DNA of 38,764 nucleotides from Clostridiales bacterium. Lineage in GTDB: Bacteria; Bacillota; Clostridia; TANB77; CAG-508. Below the pieces are notes generated by a model. The model did not search any database, was not told the origin of the DNA, and worked only from the letters and a program-made list of their open reading frames with translations. A program made the translations under genes and the position numbers. Each line of letters begins with the position of its first letter. Position 1 is the stretch's first letter. Below are positions 9,071-17,536 of this stretch, piece by piece. Location of the stretch: assembly GCA_015056485.1 (NCBI GenBank), contig SVGD01000005.1, positions 83,799 through 122,562 of the forward strand, in the 5' to 3' direction.

Positions 9071-9105
9071 GAAACACAAAAGAAAACTATTTGAGGAGGA
9101 AATAA

Positions 9106-10419
9106 ATGGCCAATAAAGATAACATGAAAAATATAAGATGTTCTTTTTGTGGAAAAGCGCAAGAAGTTGTTAAAAGAATTGTTGCAGGACCAAGTAATGT
9201 ATATATATGTGACGAATGTATAGAGGTATGCAATAATATCTTAGAAAACGAAGACTATTATGATGATAATGGATATGAAGATGTTAAATCTACAGAAATT
9301 CCAACTCCTGCAGAAATAAAAAAAGTTCTTGATGAATATGTAATAGGTCAAGATGAAGCTAAAAAAACTCTAGCCGTTGCAGTGTATAATCATTATAAAA
9401 GAATAAATTGTAAAGAAATTATTGAAGATGTTGAAATCCAAAAAAGTAATGTTTTACTACTAGGACCTACAGGTTCAGGAAAGACTTTACTAGCTCAAAC
9501 ACTTGCTAGAATTCTAAATGTTCCATTTGCAATAGCTGATGCAACAACACTTACAGAAGCAGGTTATGTTGGTGAAGATGTTGAAAATATTTTATTAAAG
9601 TTAATTCAAGCTGCTGAATATGATATTGATAAAGCACAAAAAGGAATTATTTATATAGATGAAATAGATAAAATTTCAAGAAAATCAGAAAATCCTTCTA
9701 TAACAAGAGACGTAAGTGGTGAAGGTGTACAACAAGCACTTTTAAAAATAGTAGAAGGTACAGTAGCATCAGTTCCACCTCAAGGAGGAAGAAAACATCC
9801 TCAACAAGAATTTATACAAATAGATACATCTAATATATTATTTATTTGTGGTGGAGCATTTGAAGGATTAGAAAAAATAATAAAAAATAGAATAGGTAAA
9901 AAAGCAATTGGATTCGGAGCTCAAATTGAAAGTAAAAAAGATATAGACAAATATAAAATATTTGAAGAATTATTACCACAAGATTTATTAAAATTTGGAC
10001 TTATACCAGAATTTGTTGGAAGATTACCAATTATAGCAACATTAAAAGAATTAGATAAAGAAGCTTTAATTGAAATTGTAACAAAACCTAAAAATGCACT
10101 AGTAAAACAATATAAAAAATTATTAGAATTAGATGATGTTCAATTAGAATTTAAAGATGAAGCATTAGGATTAATTGTTGAAAAAGCAATTGAAAGAAAT
10201 ACAGGTGCAAGAGGACTTAGATCTATTATTGAAGAAGTAATGAGAGATATAATGTTCGATGTACCTACAAATCCTAAAATAGAGAAATGTATAATAACTA
10301 AAGAAACAGTAGAAAAGAAAGCTGGACCAGAATTAGTTATAAATGAAAATAAGGAGAAAAAAGATATTTCAAGCAAAGTAAAAAAAGAAAAAGTTAATAC
10401 TGAAAATAAAACAGCGTAA
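9106..10419 (+). CDS. clpX: ATP-dependent Clp protease ATP-binding subunit ClpX
   Basis: ClpX is the AAA+ unfoldase that feeds substrates to ClpP. The N-terminal zinc-binding domain has CSFCGKAQ and CDECIEVC. The AAA+ domain shows Walker A GPTGSGKT, pore loop GYVGEDVE, Walker [11 protein letters not shown], the RKH loop GGRKHPQQ, and sensor 2 region [11 protein letters not shown]. Length is 437, slightly long because of a charged C-terminal tail rich in lysine and glutamate. GAGGAGG precedes the ATG. A terminator follows, closing the tig-clpP-clpX unit. Confidence 0.97.
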   Translation: MANKDNMKNIRCSFCGKAQEVVKRIVAGPSNVYICDECIEVCNNILENEDYYDDNGYEDVKSTEIPTPAEIKKVLDEYVIGQDEAKKTLAVAVYNHYKRINCKEIIEDVEIQKSNVLLLGPTGSGKTLLAQTLARILNVPFAIADATTLTEAGYVGEDVENILLKLIQAAEYDIDKAQKGIIYIDEIDKISRKSENPSITRDVSGEGVQQALLKIVEGTVASVPPQGGRKHPQQEFIQIDTSNILFICGGAFEGLEKIIKNRIGKKAIGFGAQIESKKDIDKYKIFEELLPQDLLKFGLIPEFVGRLPIIATLKELDKEALIEIVTKPKNALVKQYKKLLELDDVQLEFKDEALGLIVEKAIERNTGARGLRSIIEEVMRDIMFDVPTNPKIEKCIITKETVEKKAGPELVINENKEKKDISSKVKKEKVNTENKTA

Positions 10420-10429
10420 AACTTAAATT

Positions 10430-10480
10430 AATGGACTTAAAAGATTGCATGAAAATTTAATCTTTTAAAGTCCATTTTAA
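10430..10480 (+). terminator. Strong hairpin terminator after clpX
   Basis: AATGGACTTAAAAGATT at 10430-10446 pairs with the segment 10459-10476 with only one bulged A. The loop is 12 bases and T-rich sequence follows. Confidence 0.82.
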
Positions 10481-10534
10481 TTATAAATAAAAAGTACAAT
10501 ATACAAAAATAAATATTTTATCTATAAAATTGAT

Positions 10535-10618
10535 AGAGGTGAGAAGTGTGAGGTGTGAAGTGCGATTTAATGAGAACTATAGCTCACATCCCACTTCCCA
10601 CTTCCCACTTCTCACTTC
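10535..10618. repeat. Inverted repeat of GAAGTG-type units
   Basis: The left part (10535-10563) is built from GAGGTG, GAAGTG and similar units. The right part (10587-10618) contains CCCACTTCCCACTTCCCACTT, the complement. Together they can form a long imperfect hairpin before the metallopeptidase-like gene. No gene is seen here. Confidence 0.7.
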
Positions 10619-10645
10619 ATAAATGTGCTAAGGAGAAAAATAAAT

Positions 10646-11326
10646 ATGAAATACTTAATTTTGCTAATAATAACAATTATATTATTTAAATTTATATTTA
10701 GAATTAATATTAAAAAAATAAAAAAACAAACAGAAAACCAAGAGTTATCTGAAATAACAAAAAGATTTCCTGAAGATATAGAAATTGCAAAGGAAATGTT
10801 AAAGAAATTAAATAATGAAAATGTAAAAATTGAACAAGCAAAAGATACAGGAACAAGTTTGTATATTGCTGTAACAAATAAAATAATTATTGCAGATATG
10901 AAAAACAATTACTCAAGAATACAAACAATAGCACATGAATGTTTACATTCAAAACAAGATAAAAGATTGCAAATATTTAATTTTGTTATATCAAATATAA
11001 ATTTATTATATTTTGTTATCATAACAATTTTAACAGTATTTAAGATTATAAATAATATAGAATTACCATTATTTATTTTTATGATTTTAGGAATTATTCA
11101 ATTTTCAGTAAGAAGTTTCTTAGAAATAGATGCTATGACTAAATCTAAATATTTAGCAAAAGATTACATAGAAAACAAAAAACTTTGTTCAAAAGAAGAA
11201 GAGAATAAATTATTAGAAGAATATGATAAAATAAATAAAATAGGAATTCCTTTTGTAATTGATAACTTGTTGAATAGTATTTTAATAAAGAGTGTAATAT
11301 ACATATTAATTAGCATAATTATATAA
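10646..11326 (+). CDS. Predicted membrane zinc metallopeptidase
   Basis: A 226-residue membrane protein with the zinc motif HECLH at residues 97-101 (HExxH) and a possible third ligand in FLEIDAM around residue 160. Membrane segments are predicted at about 3-18, 113-133, 138-155 and 205-225. The arrangement of HExxH followed by two hydrophobic helices and an E-x-D-A motif recalls the YugP-type (neutral zinc metallopeptidase) family, but overall similarity is weak. ATG 10646 is chosen because AAGGAG lies 9 bases upstream; an earlier GTG at 10625 lacks such a site. Natural substrate is unknown. Confidence 0.65.
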   Translation: MKYLILLIITIILFKFIFRINIKKIKKQTENQELSEITKRFPEDIEIAKEMLKKLNNENVKIEQAKDTGTSLYIAVTNKIIIADMKNNYSRIQTIAHECLHSKQDKRLQIFNFVISNINLLYFVIITILTVFKIINNIELPLFIFMILGIIQFSVRSFLEIDAMTKSKYLAKDYIENKKLCSKEEENKLLEEYDKINKIGIPFVIDNLLNSILIKSVIYILISIII

Positions 11327-11346
11327 ATATTTTTGGAGAAAGATTT

Positions 11347-11835
11347 ATGATTAAATATAGAAGAATAGAAAAAGAAGAAAAAGAAAAAGTAAAAACATTA
11401 ATCAATGAAGTTTTAGGGAAAATAGAAAGAAAAGAATTTTTTATGCCTTATAAAGAAAAAGACTATGAAGATATGTTTAATAAGAGTAAATACATAATTT
11501 ATGGAGCATATGATGAAGAAAAATTAGTAGGGACAGGAAGTTTAAAATTAGATATAAAAGAAGAAGTAAAGAATTATATTGATATAGAAAGCAAAAAGAT
11601 ATTAAAATTTTCAAAATATTTAGTGCTAGAAGAGTATAGAAATCAAGGTATAATGAAAACATTGGAACATGAACTTATGAAGGAAGCGAAAGCATTAAAA
11701 TATGAGTATGGAGTTATTACAGTTCATCCTGAAAATGAGGCTTCGAAGAAGGTGATTAAGCATTTAGGAGCAGAATTAGTAAAAACAACATATATTGATG
11801 AATATTTAAGAGAGATATATTTAGTAAAATTATAG
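11347..11835 (+). CDS. GNAT-family N-acetyltransferase
   Basis: The 162-residue protein has the GNAT layout: an N-terminal strand-helix region, the acetyl-CoA binding segment KYLVLEEYRNQGIMKTLEHELMKEAKA (motif A, with RNQG as the pyrophosphate loop) and the terminal strand pair YGVITVHPENEASKKVIKHLGAELVKT. The acceptor cannot be inferred. GGAGAAAG lies before the ATG, and the spacing of 20 bases to the metallopeptidase-like gene suggests cotranscription. Confidence 0.85.
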   Translation: MIKYRRIEKEEKEKVKTLINEVLGKIERKEFFMPYKEKDYEDMFNKSKYIIYGAYDEEKLVGTGSLKLDIKEEVKNYIDIESKKILKFSKYLVLEEYRNQGIMKTLEHELMKEAKALKYEYGVITVHPENEASKKVIKHLGAELVKTTYIDEYLREIYLVKL

Positions 11836-11879
11836 ATAATTTGTTTTTTGGGTAATTGGAATTTGATGTTTGGATATTT

Positions 11880-11928
11880 GCAGGGGTCGGTCTTGACCGA
11901 CCCTGGGCAGGTCAAGACCTGCCCTTAC
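11880..11928. repeat. Double GC-rich hairpin repeat
   Basis: Two adjacent hairpins, GGGTCGGTC-TT-GACCGACCC and GGGCAGGTC-AA-GACCTGCCC. The same pair occurs at 26754-26802 in opposite orientation, indicating one mobile or dispersed unit. Confidence 0.88.
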
Positions 11929-11997
11929 AATGTTTATATTTAATTCATCTACACAAATTACAATTTATATATAAATATATTCAAATTAGGAGGAACA

Positions 11998-12534
11998 ATG
12001 CTTAAAAAAATATGGCTACATTTTAAATTAATAACAAAACATAGATGGCTCGTTTTTAAATTGTGTACAAAGGTAGGATTGCCATGGAGAGGTTTTGTGC
12101 ATGATTTATCAAAGTATTCTTATACAGAATTTTGGGAGAGTGCTAAATACTATGTAGGAAATAGAAGTCCGATACAAGTTGCAAGAGAAAAAAGACAATA
12201 TTCAGCAGCATGGCTACATCATAAAGGTAGAAATAAGCATCATGAAGAATATTGGTATGATTTTAATGCATCTATAAAGGCTCCAGTTATTCCGTATAAA
12301 TATGCAATTGAAATGTTATGTGATATGCTTTCAGCAGGTATAGTATATAAGAAAAACGAATGGACAAAGGAATATCCGTTATGGTATTGGAATAATAAAA
12401 AAAATAAAACGATAATTAATCCAAAAACAGTTGATTTTTTTCAAAATATTTTTGAAGAAATAAGCGAAAAAGGAATAGAAAAAATCTTAAAGAAAGAAAA
12501 ATTAAAAGAGAAATATAATAAGTATTGTAAATGA
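11998..12534 (+). CDS. DUF5662 family protein
   Basis: This 178-residue protein matches the conserved pattern of DUF5662: HRWLVFKLCTKVGLPWRGFVHDLSKYS near the start, then SPIQVAREKRQYSAAWLHHKGRNKHHEEYW. The many conserved histidines and acidic residues (HDLSKYS, WLHH, NKHHEEYW) suggest a metal-binding helical protein, but no reaction is established to my knowledge. A strong AGGAGG precedes the ATG. It is separated from lepA by a hairpin-forming AT-rich repeat, so it is probably a separate transcript. Confidence 0.82.
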   Translation: MLKKIWLHFKLITKHRWLVFKLCTKVGLPWRGFVHDLSKYSYTEFWESAKYYVGNRSPIQVAREKRQYSAAWLHHKGRNKHHEEYWYDFNASIKAPVIPYKYAIEMLCDMLSAGIVYKKNEWTKEYPLWYWNNKKNKTIINPKTVDFFQNIFEEISEKGIEKILKKEKLKEKYNKYCK

Positions 12535-12604
12535 AAAATGAATAATTAATGAAAGATTTTGTTGTATAGCAACAAAATCTAACCAAAACTATTCACTATT
12601 CATT
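12532..12604. repeat. AT-rich GTGAAT-type inverted repeat with hairpin core
   Basis: The core AGATTTTGTTG/CAACAAAATCT (12554-12580) forms an 11-bp stem with a 5-base loop. Its flanks, AATGAATAATTAATG on the left and TATTCACTATTCATT on the right, are also partly complementary. The flanks belong to the AT-rich repeat family also found near 4980, 16560 and 28447-28513. Confidence 0.75.
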
Positions 12605-12624
12605 AAAATTTATTGGAGGAAAAC

Positions 12625-14436
12625 ATGCAAGAAAAAAAAGAAAACATTAGAAATTTTAGTATAATTGCACATATAGACCATGGAAAATCAACTTTAGCTG
12701 ATAGAATAATAGAAAAAACAGGTCTTTTATCAGAACGTGAAATGGAAAGTCAAGTTTTAGATAATATGGATTTGGAAAAAGAACGTGGTATAACAATAAA
12801 AGCACAAGCAGTAAGAATGTTATATAAAGCAAAAGATGGAAAAGAGTATGTATTTAATTTAATAGATACACCAGGACATGTTGACTTTAATTATGAAGTA
12901 TCAAAAAGTTTAGCAGCATGTGAAGGAGCTATATTAGTTGTTGATAGTAGTCAAGGTGTAGAAGCGCAAACTTTAGCAAATGTATATTTAGCTTTAGATA
13001 ACAACTTAGAAATATTACCAGTTATAAATAAAGTAGATTTACCTAATGCTAGACCAGATGAAGTAAAACAAGAAATAGAAGATGTAATTGGGATTCCTGC
13101 AATGGATGCTCCTTGTATATCTGCAAAATCAGGACTAAATATAAAAGAAGTTTTGGAAAGAATTGTAACTGATTTCCCAGCTCCAAAAGGTGATGAAGAC
13201 AAGCCTTTAAAATGTTTGATTTTTGATTCTATTTATGATAATTACAAAGGTGCTGTAAGTTATGTAAGAGTTATGGAAGGAAAAGTTAAAGTTGGTGATG
13301 AAATATTATTTATGGCTACTAATAAAAAGTTTGTAGTTTCAGAAATAGGATATTTAGAACCAGGAAGATATTATCCATCAGAAGAGTTAACAGCAGGAGA
13401 GGTTGGATATATTGTAGCAAGTATTAAAAATGTAGCAGATATAAATGTAGGAGATACAATAACAAAAGTAGACAATCCAGCTAAAGAACCATTGCCAGGC
13501 TATAAAAAAGCAAATTCAATGGTTTATTGTGGTTTGTATCCTTTAGATGGAGGAGATTATGAGAATTTAAAAGTTGCATTAGAAAAATTGAAACTAAATG
13601 ATGCAGCATTGAATTATGAAGCAGAAACATCAATAGCTTTAGGTTTTGGTTTTAGATGTGGATTTTTAGGATTATTACATTTAGAAATCGTACAAGAAAG
13701 ATTAGAAAGAGAATTTGGTTTAAATTTAATTACTACAGCACCATCAGTTATTTATAAAGTATATAAAGCTGATGGAGAAGTTATAGAGTTATATAATCCA
13801 ACAGATTTACCACCACTTCAAGAAATCAGTTATTTAGAAGAACCAATAGTAAAAGCAGAAATAATGCTACCAAAAGAATATGTTGGAAATGTTATGGAAA
13901 TGTGCCAAGATAGAAGAGGTACATATTTAGATATGAAATATTTAGATAGTACAAGAGTGATACTAGAATATGAGTTGCCATTAAATGAAATAATATACGA
14001 TTTCTTTGATACATTAAAATCAAGAACAAAAGGTTATGCTTCATTTGATTATGAATTTAGAGAATACAGAAAGTCAGATTTAGTAAAATTAGATATACAT
14101 ATTAATAATGAAGCGGTAGATGCTTTATCATTTATAGTTCATAAAGATACAGCATATGCAAGAGGAAGAAAAATGGCTGAGAAATTAAAAACAGTTATTC
14201 CGAGACAATTATTTGAAATTCCAATTCAAGCAGTAGTTGGAGGAAAAATAATAGCAAGAGAAACAATTTCAGCAATGAGAAAAGACGTTCTTGCAAAATG
14301 CTATGGTGGAGATATTACTAGAAAGAAAAAATTACTAGAAAAACAGAAAAAAGGTAAAAAGAAAATGAGACAAATAGGAAATGTTGAAATACCACAAGAG
14401 GCGTTCTTAAGTGTTTTGAAACTCGACGAAGAATAA
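12625..14436 (+). CDS. lepA: Elongation factor 4 (LepA), back-translocating GTPase
   Basis: LepA is a ribosome-associated GTPase implicated in translation quality and subunit assembly. The G domain shows AHIDHGKST (G1), the switch I region ERGITI, DTPGH (G3) and NKVD (G4). The LepA-specific C-terminal part is present ([40 protein letters not shown]). Length (603) is normal. ATG 12625 is used: TTGGAGGA at 12613-12620 is the ribosome binding site and not the start. Confidence 0.97.
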   Translation: MQEKKENIRNFSIIAHIDHGKSTLADRIIEKTGLLSEREMESQVLDNMDLEKERGITIKAQAVRMLYKAKDGKEYVFNLIDTPGHVDFNYEVSKSLAACEGAILVVDSSQGVEAQTLANVYLALDNNLEILPVINKVDLPNARPDEVKQEIEDVIGIPAMDAPCISAKSGLNIKEVLERIVTDFPAPKGDEDKPLKCLIFDSIYDNYKGAVSYVRVMEGKVKVGDEILFMATNKKFVVSEIGYLEPGRYYPSEELTAGEVGYIVASIKNVADINVGDTITKVDNPAKEPLPGYKKANSMVYCGLYPLDGGDYENLKVALEKLKLNDAALNYEAETSIALGFGFRCGFLGLLHLEIVQERLEREFGLNLITTAPSVIYKVYKADGEVIELYNPTDLPPLQEISYLEEPIVKAEIMLPKEYVGNVMEMCQDRRGTYLDMKYLDSTRVILEYELPLNEIIYDFFDTLKSRTKGYASFDYEFREYRKSDLVKLDIHINNEAVDALSFIVHKDTAYARGRKMAEKLKTVIPRQLFEIPIQAVVGGKIIARETISAMRKDVLAKCYGGDITRKKKLLEKQKKGKKKMRQIGNVEIPQEAFLSVLKLDEE

Positions 14437-14442
14437 AAACTG

Positions 14443-14563
14443 GCTAAAATGAAAAACTTTGTATTACGTCGTTAACATTAAAACAAAAATCCTCAACGTG
14501 CCCGCGCACGCCTCCGGTGTTTTGTTTTAATGTTGCTTAGTACTACTAGTTTTTGATTTTAGC
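14443..14563. repeat. Nested inverted repeat between lepA and the kinase-like gene
   Basis: Outer arms GCTAAAATGAAAAACT (14443-14458) and AGTTTTTGATTTTAGC (14548-14563) pair with one mismatch. Inner arms AACATTAAAACAAAA (14474-14488) and TTTTGTTTTAATGTT (14520-14534) pair perfectly. The centre is GC-rich and contains GTGC-CCGC-GCAC. It may act as the lepA terminator despite the lack of a clear T-run, or be a small non-autonomous element. No target-site duplication is evident. Confidence 0.75.
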
Positions 14564-14601
14564 GTGTAGATAAGATAATATTTAGATTTGGAGAAATGCA
14601 T

Positions 14602-15819
14602 GTGAATGAGAAAGAGTTTTTAAAGGTAATAAATAGTGAATCCAATAAAAGAGGAAGATATACATATAAAACAGTATGTGAATTATTATCTACAGAGTTA
14701 ACTACAAATAGAATCAATTTTATAGGTAGATTATTTAATTATTTTAAAAAAGTACCAAAATCAGCAGAAGAAATTATAGATAATAACTTTGAACTTATTT
14801 TTGAAAAAGTAAATGATGATGATATAATTCTTTTGATAAAATTACTTTTAGCTAATAAAACTACAGCAGAAATAATAAAAGCTAATTCACGAATTGTTCT
14901 ACAAAGAATTATTAATAGTAGTATGGATGATAAAGATGAAATATATAAACTGTTACATAAGCATTATTTATTAGAAGAAAATCTTGAATATATATTGCAG
15001 AGCAATATACCAATGGAAGATTTTTTTAGTATTTCAGATTTATTAAAAGGAAAAAATGAAGAAATTGATAAAAATATAGAACTTTTTATGATTAAAAATA
15101 AAGAGAAAATAGCGAAATATTTCTTAATGAAAAAAATTTATTATAATAAAGAAGCATTTTTTGAAAATTATGCTACAACTTTAAGTATTAGAATTGATGA
15201 ATTGTTAGAAAGTGAAAAATGTAAATATACAGATATAAAAGAAATAGGATATGGAACTTATAGTAATACTTATCAAATAGGTACAAAAGTTCTTAAGATA
15301 GGAGAAAACAGGCAAGTATATGATATTCCTAATCATAGAAGGCTAATACAACCTTTAATAAGAACTCAGCTTATAGATAAGGATAATGGTTTAAGTGTAG
15401 GATGCATAGAGGTTGAAGATAGAGTTAGAAAACTTAAAATGAGGGAACGAGATAAAGAAAAATTATATGCCATTTATAAGGAATTAAGAGATAGTGGAAT
15501 TATTTGGACTGATGTAAAATTTGCAAATGTAGGAGTTTTACTTCAAGATAATAAACCTAGTTTAAATGGGCAAACAATAAATGTAACACCGAATTTAGTT
15601 GGGTTTGATAGGGCATTAGATGAAGAAGAGATTTTAAAAGAGGGAGAATGGGTTATTATAGATTTGGATTGCATATATCTTGAAAGTGATAATCATGATA
15701 TCGAGTATGAAATAGATGGACTAGGTTTAGAATTTGATATTAGATATAAAAATGAGAAGGAAGGAAATGTAGGGAAAACTATAACAGATATAGAATTTGA
15801 TGAAGAGAGGGATAAATAG
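14602..15819 (+). CDS. Helical-repeat protein with kinase-like C-terminal domain
   Basis: About 405 residues. The first ~210 are predicted helical, with repeated short helix pairs, and match nothing I recognise. The rest resembles a protein kinase fold: glycine-rich loop IGYGTYSNTYQIG (about 217-229 counted from the upstream ATG), a lysine in KVLKIG (231/234), a catalytic-loop-like WTDVKFANVG (Asp306, Lys308, Asn311) and a metal-site-like VIIDLD (Asp356/358). The HRD and DFG motifs are thus altered to WTD and DLD. The GTG at 14602 has GGAG at 8 bases; ATG at 14596 is too close to it. The stop overlaps the VOC gene start by one base, so the two are translationally coupled. Confidence 0.65.
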   Translation: MNEKEFLKVINSESNKRGRYTYKTVCELLSTELTTNRINFIGRLFNYFKKVPKSAEEIIDNNFELIFEKVNDDDIILLIKLLLANKTTAEIIKANSRIVLQRIINSSMDDKDEIYKLLHKHYLLEENLEYILQSNIPMEDFFSISDLLKGKNEEIDKNIELFMIKNKEKIAKYFLMKKIYYNKEAFFENYATTLSIRIDELLESEKCKYTDIKEIGYGTYSNTYQIGTKVLKIGENRQVYDIPNHRRLIQPLIRTQLIDKDNGLSVGCIEVEDRVRKLKMRERDKEKLYAIYKELRDSGIIWTDVKFANVGVLLQDNKPSLNGQTINVTPNLVGFDRALDEEEILKEGEWVIIDLDCIYLESDNHDIEYEIDGLGLEFDIRYKNEKEGNVGKTITDIEFDEERDK

Positions 15820-16199
15820 TGAAAGGTATAATTAATGAATTTGTAGTAAACAGTGTTAAAAGTTCAATAGAATTTTATTGTAAATATTTCGGTTTTGAAG
15901 TTTATGCTACTGATGGTGAGAATGAAATAACATGGGCTGAAATAAAAAATGGTGATATATCTATGATGTTTCATGATTATGATTTAATTTGCAAAGAATA
16001 TAAGAATTATCCAAAGAAAAGTGAATCTTCAAATATTGTTATGTTTAAATATGAAAACAAAGATGAAGCAAAGAAAATATATGATTTGTTAAAAGCAGAA
16101 AACATAGAAATATTTAGTAATTGGATGGAAACAGATTATGGCTCAGTTGAATTTATTATAAATGACCTAGATGGAAATAAAATATTGATTTCAGTATAG
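15819..16199 (+). CDS. VOC-superfamily (glyoxalase/bleomycin-resistance-like) protein
   Basis: The 126-residue protein has two beta-alpha-beta modules typical of the vicinal oxygen chelate fold: FVVNSVKSSIEFYCKYFGFEV in the first half and DYGSVEFIINDLDGNKILI at the end. Substrate is unknown. It starts with GTG overlapping the stop of the kinase-like gene (TAGTG), which suggests the two products are made together. Confidence 0.8.
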   Translation: MKGIINEFVVNSVKSSIEFYCKYFGFEVYATDGENEITWAEIKNGDISMMFHDYDLICKEYKNYPKKSESSNIVMFKYENKDEAKKIYDLLKAENIEIFSNWMETDYGSVEFIINDLDGNKILISV

Positions 16200-16213
16200 A
16201 TTACATAATCTGG

Positions 16214-16242
16214 TTGAAATTTAATGATATATGTGGTATAAT
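16214..16242 (+). promoter_or_regulatory. Promoter of the 64-residue protein gene
   Basis: TTGAAA and TATAAT are separated by 17 bases. The -10 lies 34 bases before the ATG. Confidence 0.8.
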
Positions 16243-16276
16243 TTTACAGAAATAATCCCGAAGAGAGGAAGTTTGA

Positions 16277-16471
16277 ATGAGTTTTGATGCTAAGGTTGCA
16301 ATGACAGGAGACTATCATAATGCAGACCTTTCGGACCCGAGAAATTGGCCTCGACCCCGTAAGCAACAGAACCCGCAGCAGGAAGTCAAAGAAGTTATGA
16401 AGGAAGAAAAAAATCCTGAAGTAACAGAAGACGGCGTTGCTGCTATTGCTGATGATGAAGATGCAGAGTAA
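16277..16471 (+). CDS. Small hydrophilic acidic-tailed protein, unrecognised
   Basis: This 64-residue protein has its own promoter, ribosome binding site (AGAGGA) and terminator, so it is almost certainly a real gene. The N-terminal half carries DLSDPRNWPRPRKQQNPQQ; the C-terminal half is very acidic (EDGVAAIADDEDAE). There is no membrane segment or cysteine. By my count 87 of 195 bases are G or C (about 45 percent), far above its neighbours. It uses codons rare nearby (CGA, CGT, CCG, TCG, GGC). This suggests either transfer or unusual expression demands. I recognise no family. Confidence 0.75.
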   Translation: MSFDAKVAMTGDYHNADLSDPRNWPRPRKQQNPQQEVKEVMKEEKNPEVTEDGVAAIADDEDAE

Positions 16472-16490
16472 ATCAGAATCAGCATGTTTT

Positions 16491-16520
16491 ACCGTTCTGC
16501 TTAGGCAGAACGGTATTGTT
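16491..16520 (+). terminator. Intrinsic terminator after the 64-residue protein
   Basis: ACCGTTCTGC and GCAGAACGGT form a perfect 10-bp stem with a TTAG loop, followed by ATTGTTT. Confidence 0.92.
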
Positions 16521-16568
16521 TAATAAAGTTAAAAAATTAATATATATAAATAAGGTGGTTAGTGAATA

Positions 16569-17345
16569 GTGAATAGTGAAAAGTTAAAAGTTAAGAGTAC
16601 AGATAATCAAAGCTTATCTGACCAAGTTGAAGGTAGAAATAGTGTTTTAGAACTTTTAGAAAGTAATCGTGATATAAATAAAATATTTGTAGCAAAAGGC
16701 GAAAAACATGGTTCTATAAATAAAATATTATCAATAGCAAAAGAAAAAAGAATTGTTATTGTTGAAGCAGATAGACAGAAATTGAACCAAATGTCTGAAA
16801 GTAATAATCATCAAGGAGTAATCGCTATAGTTCCACCTTATGATTATTGTGAAGTAGAAGATATTTTAGATTATGCAAATAGTAAAAATGAACATCCATT
16901 TATTTTAATATTAGATGGAATTGAAGATCCTCATAATTTAGGTTCAATAATAAGAACAGCAGAAACAGCAGGTGTACATGGAATAATAATTCCAAAACGA
17001 AGAGCATGTGGAGTTAATAGCACAGTAACTAAAGTTGCTGCAGGTGCAGTTGAACACATGAAAATAGCAAGAGTTAACAATATCAATGATACTATTAAAT
17101 ATTTAAAGGAAAATGACATCTGGATTTGTGGAACAGATATGGATGCTAAAAGATATTATTATGAAGAAGATTTTAAAGGTGCAATTGCGATTATAATTGG
17201 AAGTGAAGGATTTGGAATGAGCAGACTTGTAAAAGAAAATTGTGATTTTCTAGTTAAAATTCCGATGAAGGGTAAAATAACATCATTAAATGCATCAGTT
17301 TCTGCAGGAATTGTAATGTATGAGGTAGTAGAACAGAGAGGATAA
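16569..17345 (+). CDS. rlmB: 23S rRNA 2'-O-ribose methyltransferase, TrmH/RlmB family
   Basis: SpoU-type enzymes methylate ribose in rRNA or tRNA using S-adenosylmethionine and form a trefoil knot. All three motifs are present: DPHNLGSIIRTAE (motif 1), IIIGSEGFGMSRL (motif 2) and SLNASVSAGIVMYEV (motif 3). An N-terminal substrate-binding domain starts at VEGRNSVLELLES. The ~20 residues before it are unusual: the GTG start lies in a GTGAATAGTGAATAGTGAAAAGTT repeat that belongs to the dispersed AT-rich family, so the N-terminus is repeat-derived. AAGGTGG lies 10 bases upstream. RlmB is preferred over other TrmH members but not proven. Confidence 0.88.
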   Translation: MNSEKLKVKSTDNQSLSDQVEGRNSVLELLESNRDINKIFVAKGEKHGSINKILSIAKEKRIVIVEADRQKLNQMSESNNHQGVIAIVPPYDYCEVEDILDYANSKNEHPFILILDGIEDPHNLGSIIRTAETAGVHGIIIPKRRACGVNSTVTKVAAGAVEHMKIARVNNINDTIKYLKENDIWICGTDMDAKRYYYEEDFKGAIAIIIGSEGFGMSRLVKENCDFLVKIPMKGKITSLNASVSAGIVMYEVVEQRG

Positions 17346-17359
17346 TTAAATATAATAAT

Positions 17360-17432
17360 GTAGGGGCAACCAGTGGTCGTCCGTAATTATGAAAGGTGTA
17401 TATTAAACGGACGTGAAATGCACGCCCATACA
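17360..17432. repeat. GC-rich palindromic repeat with two arms
   Basis: The left arm, GTAGGGGCAACCAGTGGTCGTCCG, faces a right arm, CGGACGTGAAATGCACGCCCATAC. This is the arrangement seen at 1472-1541, with a few substitutions. Confidence 0.85.
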
Positions 17433-17468
17433 TCATAAAATTAAATTCCAAATACCAATAAAAAATAC

Positions 17469-17496
17469 TTGTAAATACAAAAATTATTGATATAAT
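17469..17496 (+). promoter_or_regulatory. Promoter of pfkA
   Basis: TTGTAA and TATAAT are separated by 16 bases with an extended TG before the -10. It lies about 40 bases upstream of the start codon. Confidence 0.75.
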
Positions 17497-17536
17497 ATTA
17501 ATATACAAATGAGAAACATTTAGGAGGTTTATTAAT

